This document shows positions 1-6,880 of a DNA stretch of 34,150 nt, piece by piece. The stretch's first letter is position 1, and the number at the start of each line of letters is the position of its first letter. The translations under genes were made by a program, and so were the position numbers. Source of the DNA: Desulfobulbales bacterium (GTDB lineage Bacteria > Desulfobacterota > Desulfobulbia > Desulfobulbales > JAGXFP01); contig JARGFN010000006.1 of the NCBI GenBank assembly GCA_029210665.1, positions 1-34,150 on the forward strand. The letters are read 5' to 3'. The notes under the pieces were generated by a model, which worked only from the letters and a program-made list of their open reading frames with translations, was not told where the DNA came from and made no database searches.

Positions 1-136
1 TTAATAGTTCCAATTTACGGTGGTTAAGAAGTGCTATCCGGAGTATATTATTAGACTTGTTTGAATGAATCGATTTTCGGGTTTTGTTATTATTACGCGT
101 CAGCCGGGTGGGTTCCGCCGGCAGGCGTCGAATTGC

Positions 137-169
137 AAAGGCGGATAACAAACACGGTTATCCGCCTTT
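137..169 (+). terminator. Perfect 13-bp hairpin upstream of the FKBP gene (terminator or leader structure)
   Basis: AAAGGCGGATAAC (137-149) pairs perfectly with GTTATCCGCCTTT (157-169) across a 7-base loop. The bases that follow are only moderately T-rich (TTTAACTTTAT). It could terminate a gene left of the window, or form a leader hairpin in the FKBP mRNA, because it ends only 22 bases before the chosen start codon. The remaining bases 1-136 show no gene I can support. Confidence 0.5.
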
Positions 170-191
170 AACTTTATCAAAGGGAGTGGTC

Positions 192-905
192 GTGAAAAAG
201 AAAATTATTGTGACGTTGGCGCTTTGTCTGTTTATGGCCGGGCCGTTTGCCTGTTCCAAGACCCCCGAGGAAGAGGGGAAAAATGTAGAGCTCGATACCT
301 TTGCCAATGAGATCAGCTATGTGGTCGGCCAGGATATCGGCTCTTCCCTGCGGGAGATTAAAAGCGAGATCAATGCCGCGGCCTTGTTTGCCGGCATTGA
401 TGACAGCCTTAACGGCCGGGAGCCGCGAATCGGGCTTGAACAGGCCGAGGCGTTGAAACAGGAATTCACCCGGAAGCTGCAACAGGAATTCGCGGCCAGG
501 GCCGAGGAGGCCGCCGGCAGGAATCTGGCCGAGGGCGAGACGTTTCTGGCTGAAAACAAGGGTAAGGAAGGAGTGGTGACCACGGAAAGCGGTTTGCAGT
601 ACATAGTCGTGGCCGAAGGCGACGGTCCGGTGCCCGGCAAAACCGATACGGTTAAGGTCCATTATCGCGGCACCTTGATTGACGGAACCGAATTCGACAG
701 CTCGTACGCGCGTGGCGAGGCGGCGGTTTTCCAGGTCGGCGCGGTTATTCCCGGATGGACGGAGGCCCTGCAATTGATGAAGGTGGGCAGCAAGTATCAG
801 CTCTTTCTGCCTCCGGACCTCGCCTATGGGGAAAAACAGGTGAGTCAGGAGATCGGCCCTAATTCCACCCTGATCTTCGATGTGGAGCTGGTTGGGATCG
901 AGTAA
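192..905 (+). CDS. FKBP-type peptidyl-prolyl cis-trans isomerase, probable lipoprotein (Mip/FkpA-like)
   Basis: This 237-residue protein should catalyse cis-trans isomerisation of prolyl bonds in exported proteins. I start it at GTG 192, preceded by AAAGGGAG at 5-base spacing; the longer open frame from 84 runs through the 137-169 hairpin and would bury the signal peptide. From 192 it begins with a Lys-rich n-region, a hydrophobic core, and a Cys near residue 21 that could be lipidated, although the lipobox (GPFAC) is poor. An acidic FKBP_N dimerisation region of about 110 residues follows, then a C-terminal FKBP_C domain. The FKBP_C signatures are visible: TVKVHYRGTLIDGTEFDSS, VIPGWTEALQLMKVG, and the Ala-Tyr-Gly of LAYGEK. 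Periplasmic action and membrane anchoring are inferred from the signal sequence. It is followed by a 126-base gap, so it may be monocistronic. Confidence 0.9.
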   Translation: MKKKIIVTLALCLFMAGPFACSKTPEEEGKNVELDTFANEISYVVGQDIGSSLREIKSEINAAALFAGIDDSLNGREPRIGLEQAEALKQEFTRKLQQEFAARAEEAAGRNLAEGETFLAENKGKEGVVTTESGLQYIVVAEGDGPVPGKTDTVKVHYRGTLIDGTEFDSSYARGEAAVFQVGAVIPGWTEALQLMKVGSKYQLFLPPDLAYGEKQVSQEIGPNSTLIFDVELVGIE

Positions 906-941
906 TGTCCCTAAACCGATGCCTTGCATTTCAGGCGCCCC

Positions 942-953
942 GTAAGCGCTTAC
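942..953. promoter_or_regulatory. 12-bp perfect palindrome GTAAGCGCTTAC in the FKBP-mrp gap
   Basis: A perfect palindrome lies about 80 bases upstream of the Mrp-type gene. It could be a regulator-binding site, or just part of a weak structured spacer (GCCT and AGGC flank it imperfectly). No T-run follows, so it is not a typical terminator. Function is unknown. Confidence 0.2.
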
Positions 954-1031
954 CGGAGGCAAGATTGGCCAATCCTGGGTGGCTTAGCCCGTGATCGATT
1001 ACATTAGGCAAGTAGTCTTTTGGAGACGTAA

Positions 1032-1970
1032 ATGAGTGATACATGCAGCAGTTCCTGCGGCGGCAAGGCCGGTTGCGGTTCGGCGGATGCCAAGGTCGCC
1101 CGCCAGGATACCTCGATAAAAAGATCGTTGGGCAAGATCAGGAATAAAATTCTGGTCATGAGCGGCAAGGGCGGGGTCGGCAAGAGCACGATCTCCACCA
1201 ATCTTGCCCTGGGTCTGGCCCAAAGGGGGTACAAGGTTGGCTTGATGGATGTCGATCTGCACGGGCCTGATATCTGCCGGATGCTCGATCTCAATATGAC
1301 CATCGGCGATATTGAGAAGGAGAACGACCTGGTGCCGCCGATGCCCTATGGCGACAATCTCAAGGTCATTTCCCTTGAATACATGATGGAGAATCGCGAC
1401 GATCCCATCATCTGGCGCGGTCCTCTTAAGATTCAGGCGATCAGGCAGTTTCTCTCCGATATCGACTGGGGCGAACTCGACTATCTGATTATCGATGCCC
1501 CTCCCGGTACCGGCGATGAGCCGCTGACCGTGGCCTCGACAATCAAGGATGCCGTGGCGCTGGTGGTTACCACGCCCCAGGAGATCGCCCTGGCCGATGT
1601 CAGAAAGTCGCTTAATTTCTGCAAACACGTCAAGATGGAGGTTCTCGGCCTGGTCGAGAACATGAGCGGCCTGGTCTGCCCGCATTGCAGCGAGACCATC
1701 GATATCTTCAAGAGCGGCGGCGGCAGCAGGACGGCGGCCGAATTCTCGGTCAAATTCCTCGGCGGCATTCCGGTGGACCCCAAGGTCACCATCGGCGGCG
1801 ATGCCGGTCGCCCCTATCTGGTTTCCGACTCGGACAGCCCGGCGGTGCGGGCCTTCTCCGCTCTGATCGACTCCGTCGAGGAAGCGATGCGGGGCAGGGT
1901 GTCGCTGAATACCGTCGCCGACGCTTGCGGCTGCGGCGGTAACTGCAATCCCGATACCTGCGACTGTTGA
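1032..1970 (+). CDS. Mrp/NBP35-family P-loop ATPase, iron-sulfur carrier
   Basis: This 312-residue cytosolic ATPase belongs to the Mrp/NBP35 group, which carries or inserts iron-sulfur clusters. The deviant Walker A motif GKGGVGKST is at residues 45-53, followed by MDVDLHGPD and the switch region IDAPPGTGDEP typical of the family. The cluster-bridging CPHC pair is at Cys216 and Cys219. Two additions stand out: a Cys-containing N-terminus (Cys5, Cys9, Cys15) and a Cys-rich C-terminal tail whose last 20 residues hold six cysteines. The start is ATG 1032 with GGAG six bases upstream. It is followed after 22 bases by the metallo-hydrolase gene, so the two are probably cotranscribed. Mrp is the family name; the client proteins cannot be read from sequence. 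Confidence 0.92.
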   Translation: MSDTCSSSCGGKAGCGSADAKVARQDTSIKRSLGKIRNKILVMSGKGGVGKSTISTNLALGLAQRGYKVGLMDVDLHGPDICRMLDLNMTIGDIEKENDLVPPMPYGDNLKVISLEYMMENRDDPIIWRGPLKIQAIRQFLSDIDWGELDYLIIDAPPGTGDEPLTVASTIKDAVALVVTTPQEIALADVRKSLNFCKHVKMEVLGLVENMSGLVCPHCSETIDIFKSGGGSRTAAEFSVKFLGGIPVDPKVTIGGDAGRPYLVSDSDSPAVRAFSALIDSVEEAMRGRVSLNTVADACGCGGNCNPDTCDC

Positions 1971-1992
1971 TGATCCCGAACAGAGGTGAAAA

Positions 1993-2640
1993 ATGTTGAT
2001 CAAGGCGATGACCGTGGGCAGCATGGCCTGTTGCTGCTATCTGGCCGTCTGCGAGGAAACCCGGGCGGCGGTGATTATCGATCCCGGCGGCGATGAGGAC
2101 AAGGTTCTGGCCCTCTGTGCCCGGGAAAAGGCCAAGGTCAAGTATATCGTCAATACCCATGGCCATCCGGACCACGTCTGCGGCAATACCGCAATCAAGG
2201 CGGCCACCGGCGCCGATATCGTCATGCACGCGGACGACGCCGCTTTTTTCGGCAAGGCCGAGGTCGCGCAGTACTTTTCGGCGCTCGGCCTCAAGCCTTC
2301 GCCGCCGGTCGATATAACGGTCAACGACGGCGAGACCATCGATTTCGGCCGGGAAAGCCTCAAGGTTATTCATACCCCGGGGCATAGCCCGGGCGGTATG
2401 TGTCTCTACAGCGCTCCCGACCTCTTTACCGGCGACACCCTGTTTGTCGGCGGGGTGGGGCGCAGCGATTTCCCCGGCGGCGACGCCAAGGTGTTGTACC
2501 GTTCGATAACCGAGAGGCTTCTGATCCTGCCCGAGCGGACCGTGGTCTGGCCGGGCCATGGCTACGGCGGCGCCCATTCCACCATCGGCGAGGAGAAGCG
2601 CACCAATCCCTTTCTGACCGACACCTTCTGGACGGGGTGA
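1993..2640 (+). CDS. Metallo-beta-lactamase-fold hydrolase (glyoxalase II-like)
   Basis: This 215-residue protein has the dinuclear-metal hydrolase fold. The THGHPDH motif (His56, His58, Asp60, His61) is the family THxHxDH signature. It is followed by HTPGHSPGG, the TGDTLF Asp motif, a VGRSDFPGG stretch characteristic of hydroxyacylglutathione-hydrolase-like members, and a late GHGYGG His. The length suits a single-domain member without the C-terminal substrate domain of true glyoxalase II, so the substrate (thioester or persulfide-type) is uncertain. GAGGTG precedes ATG 1993. It sits 22 bases after the Mrp gene and 7 bases before selB, suggesting one transcript. A three-Cys run (CCC, residues 13-15) near the N-terminus is unusual but not a known motif. 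Confidence 0.88.
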   Translation: MLIKAMTVGSMACCCYLAVCEETRAAVIIDPGGDEDKVLALCAREKAKVKYIVNTHGHPDHVCGNTAIKAATGADIVMHADDAAFFGKAEVAQYFSALGLKPSPPVDITVNDGETIDFGRESLKVIHTPGHSPGGMCLYSAPDLFTGDTLFVGGVGRSDFPGGDAKVLYRSITERLLILPERTVVWPGHGYGGAHSTIGEEKRTNPFLTDTFWTG

Positions 2641-2647
2641 GCTGAAG

Positions 2648-4567
2648 ATGCGGGAGATAGTGCTCGGCACCGCCGGCCATGTCGATCACGGCAAGACCTC
2701 GCTGGTCAAGGCCCTGACCGGCATCGATACCGACCGCCTCAAGGAAGAGAAGAAGCGGGGGATCACCATCGAACTAGGCTTTGCCTTCCTCGATCTGCCC
2801 TGCGGCCATCGGCTCGGCATCGTCGACGTTCCCGGTCATGAAAAGTTCGTCAGGAACATGGTCGCCGGCGCGGCCGGCATCGATATTCTCGCCTTCGTGA
2901 TCGCCGCCGACGAGGGGATCATGCCCCAGACCCGCGAGCATTTCGAGATCTGCCGGTTGCTCGGGATCGAGCGGGGCATCATCGTCATCACCAAAAAAGA
3001 TATGGTCGAGCCGGAATGGCTGGACATGGTCAAGGAGGAGGTTCGCGACTATTTCACCGGCAGTTTCCTGGAGGAGGCGCCGCTGATCGCGGTCTCCTCG
3101 ATAAGCGGCGAGGGGATCGACCAGGTAAAAACGACCCTTGACCGGATGGTGGCGGGCAGCGATTTCAGCGAGGCATACGGGCCGTTTCGGCTGCCGGTCG
3201 ACCGGGTCTTTACGATCAAGGGTTTCGGGGCGGTGGTCACCGGCACCTCGATTTCCGGGCGGATTTCCCTGGGCGAGGAAGTTGTCATCTATCCGGGAAA
3301 TCAGCGGGGCAGGATCAGGGGCATCCAGGTCCATGCCGACGATGTGCGCGAGGTCGAAGCAGGTCATCGGACCGCGGTTAATATCCAGGGCGTGGACCGG
3401 GAACGGATCCGGCGCGGCGAGATTGTCGCGACCCCCGGCAGTCTGAAGCCGTCGTATATTATGGATGGAGAGTTTATCTATCTGTCCGCCAACGAAAAAA
3501 AATTCAAAAACCGGGCCAGGGTCAGAATCCACCTCGGCACCGCCGAGATCATGGGCCGGGTCGTTCTCTTGGACGACGATGAGATCGCGCCTGGCTCGAC
3601 GGCCAACGTCCAGTTGTTGTTCGAGGAACCGGCCTGTGCCTGGCCCGGCGATTATTATGTGATCAGGAGCTATTCGCCGATGATCACCATCGGCGGCGGC
3701 CGGATCTTAAACGGCGGCGCGGCCAAGAAAAAGCGGTTCAGGGAAAGCAATGGCCAGGTCTTTGAAATATACAAGAACGGCGCCGCCGATGAGCGTCTTC
3801 TCCAGCACCTGAAGGAGGCCGGCCCCGCCGGCCTGACCGGTGACGAATTGGCCGTGCGGATGGGGGTTTTCGGCAAGAAACTGAAGAAGGTCCTGGACGG
3901 CCCGATTTCGGCCCGGAAAGTGATCGTGGTCGATTCGGACAGTCAGTGGCTGCTTTCCGCCGAGGTGTTCGCCGGCTTGCAGGATTGGCTTGTCGCCGCC
4001 GTGGCCCGTTATCATCGGGACAATCCCTTGAAGCCGGGGATTTCCAGGGAGGAGTTACGGAGCCAGCTGACCCAGGTCAAAAGCCAGAAACTTTTTCAGT
4101 TCATGATCAGCGATCTGGGCAAGCGGGAGCGGCTGAAGCAGGATGAATCGGTGGTCAGGATTCCCGGGCACAGGGTCGCCCTTGCCGAGGACAGCGGTAA
4201 ATTGCGGGGCGAGATCGCGTCCTTTTACCGCGAGGCCGGACTTGCGACGCCGACCATCAAGGAGCTTTATGCCAGGTTCAACAGCAATTCTCCGGGACTG
4301 ATCCGGGAAATTCTCGAGGTGATGGTTCGGGATGGAGAAATGGTTAAAGTGAAGGAGGATCTCTACTTTCATGCCGACGCCCTCGCGCTGTTGAAAGATA
4401 AACTGGTTAACCTTCTCGGTGAAAGGGGTGAGATAGACGCCCAGGGCTTCAAGGAACTTACCGGCCTTTCCAGGAAGTTTTCTATCCCCTTGCTGGAGTA
4501 TTTCGACCGCGGCAAGGTCACCCTGCGGATCGGCGACAAAAGGGTGCTGCGCGAACGGAATAAGTAA
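2648..4567 (+). CDS. selB: Selenocysteine-specific elongation factor SelB
   Basis: SelB delivers selenocysteyl-tRNA to the ribosome at UGA codons marked by a SECIS hairpin. At 639 residues it matches the bacterial family length. The GTPase domain is complete: GHVDHGKT (residues 10-17), the [10 protein letters not shown] switch, [12 protein letters not shown], and the TKKD base-recognition motif. EF-Tu-like beta-barrel domains follow ([17 protein letters not shown]). The C-terminal half (about 370-639) looks like the tandem winged helices that bind SECIS RNA, ending with the [14 protein letters not shown] pattern typical of SelB. It starts 7 bases after the upstream gene. No selA, selC or selD is visible in this window, and none of the genes here appears interrupted by a recoded UGA, so the other components must lie elsewhere. 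Confidence 0.97.
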   Translation: MREIVLGTAGHVDHGKTSLVKALTGIDTDRLKEEKKRGITIELGFAFLDLPCGHRLGIVDVPGHEKFVRNMVAGAAGIDILAFVIAADEGIMPQTREHFEICRLLGIERGIIVITKKDMVEPEWLDMVKEEVRDYFTGSFLEEAPLIAVSSISGEGIDQVKTTLDRMVAGSDFSEAYGPFRLPVDRVFTIKGFGAVVTGTSISGRISLGEEVVIYPGNQRGRIRGIQVHADDVREVEAGHRTAVNIQGVDRERIRRGEIVATPGSLKPSYIMDGEFIYLSANEKKFKNRARVRIHLGTAEIMGRVVLLDDDEIAPGSTANVQLLFEEPACAWPGDYYVIRSYSPMITIGGGRILNGGAAKKKRFRESNGQVFEIYKNGAADERLLQHLKEAGPAGLTGDELAVRMGVFGKKLKKVLDGPISARKVIVVDSDSQWLLSAEVFAGLQDWLVAAVARYHRDNPLKPGISREELRSQLTQVKSQKLFQFMISDLGKRERLKQDESVVRIPGHRVALAEDSGKLRGEIASFYREAGLATPTIKELYARFNSNSPGLIREILEVMVRDGEMVKVKEDLYFHADALALLKDKLVNLLGERGEIDAQGFKELTGLSRKFSIPLLEYFDRGKVTLRIGDKRVLRERNK

Positions 4568-4616
4568 ACCTGGCAATGGCGTGGCAAATCATTTTTTGCG
4601 AACTCATCAGTTTTCC

Positions 4617-4620
4617 GGAG
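4617..4620 (+). promoter_or_regulatory. Shine-Dalgarno GGAG positioning a non-AUG start of hflX
   Basis: GGAG at 4617-4620 lies seven bases before ATA 4628, which is ideal spacing. There is no ATG, GTG or TTG in this frame between the selB stop codon (4565-4567) and TTG 4691, so this ribosome site supports initiation at ATA. Confidence 0.55.
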
Positions 4621-4627
4621 CAGGGTC

Positions 4628-6259
4628 ATAGCAAGAATTCTTGGTAATACGGTCGGACTGAAAACCGATCAGGCCCGACGCCTTGAGAAATTGGCCAACC
4701 GGCGGATGACCCCGGATCTGGTGATCAGTCCGGAGGTGGCTCGCGAGCTTTCCGGGTTTTCCCGGGAAATCGGCCGCCAGATCGGTCTGCTGATCGATCG
4801 GGCCGGACGGGTGGATTCCGTTATTGTCGGCGACCAGCGCCGGATCGTGATCCCCGCTCTGGATCAGGCCCGGGGGGCGGCCGGCCGGCTGAAGGGATTG
4901 CGCCTGGTTCATACCCATCTGGCCGGCGAGGATCTGAGCGAAGACGATCTTATGGATCTGCTCTTTCTGCGCCTGGATATGGTGGCCGCGATCAAGGTCG
5001 GGGAGGACGGGCTGCCCGCCGTTTTACTTAGAGCGCATCTGGTGCCGCGGGCGGTTGCCGGTCGCAACTGGGTTACCCTGCCGCCGGTTGCGCCGAGTCG
5101 GCAGCCGCATGATTTCCGGGATCTGATTAAGGCCCTGGAGGATGAATTCGCCCGGGTCGGGTCCGGCGCCCGGGTTGACCGGAACCGGGACCGGGCCATT
5201 CTGGTCAGCGTCACGACCGCTTCCCGGGCCAGGGCCGGCGAATCGATGCTGGAGCTGGAAGAACTGGCCGAATCCGCCGGGGTGAAGGTATTGGATACCG
5301 TGATCCAGAGGCGTCCCAGGCTTAATCCGAAACTGATGATGGGCAAGGGCAAACTGGCCGAAATCATGCTCCGGGCCCTTACCCTCGATGCCAATTTATT
5401 GATTTTCGATCAGGAGTTGAATCCATCCCAGATTCGTTCGATAACCGACCATACCGAAATGCGGGTCATTGACCGGACTCAGTTGATCCTGGATATATTC
5501 GCCCGCCGCGCCCTGAGCAGGGAGGGCAAGCTGCAGATCGAAATGGCCCAGCTTAAGTACATGCTGCCCAGACTGGGAACCAGGGACGACGCCCTGTCCA
5601 GATTAACCGGCGGGATCGGCGCCCGCGGTCCCGGCGAGACCAGGCTGGAGATCGACCGGCGGCGGATCAAGGACCGTCTTACCAAGCTGGCCGGCGAGTT
5701 GAAGAAGGTCGGCCGGGAACGGCATCATCGGCGGAGCAGGCGGCGCAAAAGGGAACTGCCGGTTATCTCCCTGGTCGGCTACACCAATGCCGGCAAATCG
5801 ACCCTGTTAAACAGCCTGACCCATAGCGCTATAGTCGCCGCCGATAAACTTTTCGCCACCCTGGATCCAACCAGTCGCCGTCTGCGTTTTCCGCGCGATA
5901 TGGAGGTGATAATCACCGATACCGTCGGATTCATCCGGGATCTGCCGGCGGAACTTCTCCAGGCCTTCAAGTCCACCCTGGAGGAGCTTGATGAGGCCGA
6001 TCTTCTCGTTCATGTCATTGATATCGCCAATCCCGCCTTCCCTCACCATATCAGGGTGGTCGAAGATTTGCTTAGAGAGCTGGAACTTGATAAAATCCCT
6101 TGCCTGAAGGTCTTCAACAAGATAGACCTGGTAAGCGGCGAGGAGACGGGGAATCTGGCCAGACAGTATGACGCCGTCCCGCTGAGCGCTCTCCATCCCG
6201 AGACCTTTGCCCGGTTTTTCGAGAAGGCCCAACGGATGATAACCAAGAAGTTGAGTTAA
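4628..6259 (+). CDS. hflX: GTPase HflX, apparently initiated at AUA
   Basis: HflX is a ribosome-associated GTPase that splits stalled or hibernating ribosomes. The 543-residue reading has the HflX N-terminal domain, a coiled linker with GGIGARGPGETRLEIDRR, and a G domain with GYTNAGKSTLLNSL, DTVGFIRDLP and FNKIDL. The first family-conserved residues (ARILGNTVGLKTDQARRLEK) are encoded from 4631 on, but no ATG, GTG or TTG precedes them in frame. TTG 4691 would delete about 21 of these residues. ATA 4628 fits both the conservation and the GGAG site at 4617, so I take it as the start. A sequence error (ATG read as ATA) is the main alternative. It lies 60 bases after selB and 3 bases before the DUF4390 gene. 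Confidence 0.9.
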   Translation: MARILGNTVGLKTDQARRLEKLANRRMTPDLVISPEVARELSGFSREIGRQIGLLIDRAGRVDSVIVGDQRRIVIPALDQARGAAGRLKGLRLVHTHLAGEDLSEDDLMDLLFLRLDMVAAIKVGEDGLPAVLLRAHLVPRAVAGRNWVTLPPVAPSRQPHDFRDLIKALEDEFARVGSGARVDRNRDRAILVSVTTASRARAGESMLELEELAESAGVKVLDTVIQRRPRLNPKLMMGKGKLAEIMLRALTLDANLLIFDQELNPSQIRSITDHTEMRVIDRTQLILDIFARRALSREGKLQIEMAQLKYMLPRLGTRDDALSRLTGGIGARGPGETRLEIDRRRIKDRLTKLAGELKKVGRERHHRRSRRRKRELPVISLVGYTNAGKSTLLNSLTHSAIVAADKLFATLDPTSRRLRFPRDMEVIITDTVGFIRDLPAELLQAFKSTLEELDEADLLVHVIDIANPAFPHHIRVVEDLLRELELDKIPCLKVFNKIDLVSGEETGNLARQYDAVPLSALHPETFARFFEKAQRMITKKLS

Positions 6260-6262
6260 TAT

Positions 6263-6880
6263 ATGTCTGTTCCCGGTAATCTTAAAAAAAATCCGTTAAC
6301 GGCGAAGACCTTTTTCCTGTTTCTCCTGGTCCCGCCGCTGATGCTGATGCTGTACGTTTTTTTTGCCGGTTCTGAAAGCAAAGCCTACGCCCGGGCCGAG
6401 ATCAGGGATATTGTCGTCAGTAATTCCCGCCAGGATCTTTTGCTTTATCTGCACGTCGACAAGGCGTTTCGGGCCGAGATCGAGGAAGGTATATTTAACG
6501 GAATTCCCGTCCTGTACACCTTCCTTGTCTCCTTGCGCGAGATTGATCAGGCCGGCCGGCCCGGCCGGCAGGTGGCCGGGATGGAGTTCGCCCATGCCCT
6601 TTCCTATGATGCCCTGAAAGAGGTGTTCAACCTCCGTTTTTCCGAGGGCAACACCGCCGTGGCGGTCGATAATTTCGACAAAGCCAAGGCCCTGATGACC
6701 GAAGTCAATGGCGTCAAGGTTGTCGAGCTGGCCCGGCTTAAACCGGGGACGGCGTATTTTTTGAGTATCAAGGTCAGGCTCGAACGCGAGAACCTGCCGC
6801 TTTTTTTCCAATACCTGATCCCGTTCTGGCAGCTCAGGGGCGAGGAAACGGACTGGCAATATGTCCAATTCAGATACTAA
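6263..6880 (+). CDS. DUF4390 domain protein, membrane-anchored partner of the NtrY-type kinase
   Basis: A 205-residue protein with one N-terminal hydrophobic segment (about residues 16-34), either a signal anchor or an uncleaved signal. A soluble domain follows with alternating beta-strands (EIRDIVVSNSRQDLLLYLHV, KPGTAYFLSIKVRLER). This layout and its place directly in front of an NtrY-like kinase match the DUF4390 family, whose role is not established; a link to periplasmic sensing by the kinase is inference from gene order only. It starts 3 bases after hflX, and its last 20 bases overlap the start of ntrY, so translation is probably coupled. Confidence 0.8.
   Translation: MSVPGNLKKNPLTAKTFFLFLLVPPLMLMLYVFFAGSESKAYARAEIRDIVVSNSRQDLLLYLHVDKAFRAEIEEGIFNGIPVLYTFLVSLREIDQAGRPGRQVAGMEFAHALSYDALKEVFNLRFSEGNTAVAVDNFDKAKALMTEVNGVKVVELARLKPGTAYFLSIKVRLERENLPLFFQYLIPFWQLRGEETDWQYVQFRY

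Noticed and set aside
84-191. N-terminal extension of the FKBP gene
   Set aside because: It crosses the 137-169 hairpin and hides the signal peptide. GTG 192 has a proper ribosome site.
4565-4627. selB-hflX fusion by stop-codon read-through (same frame)
   Set aside because: The stop is TAA, not a recodable UGA, and a ribosome site lies at 4617-4620. An independent non-AUG start is simpler.
4568-4627. Possible tRNA-Sec next to selB
   Set aside because: The spacer is too short and has no cloverleaf arms. The other gaps of the window likewise showed no tRNA.
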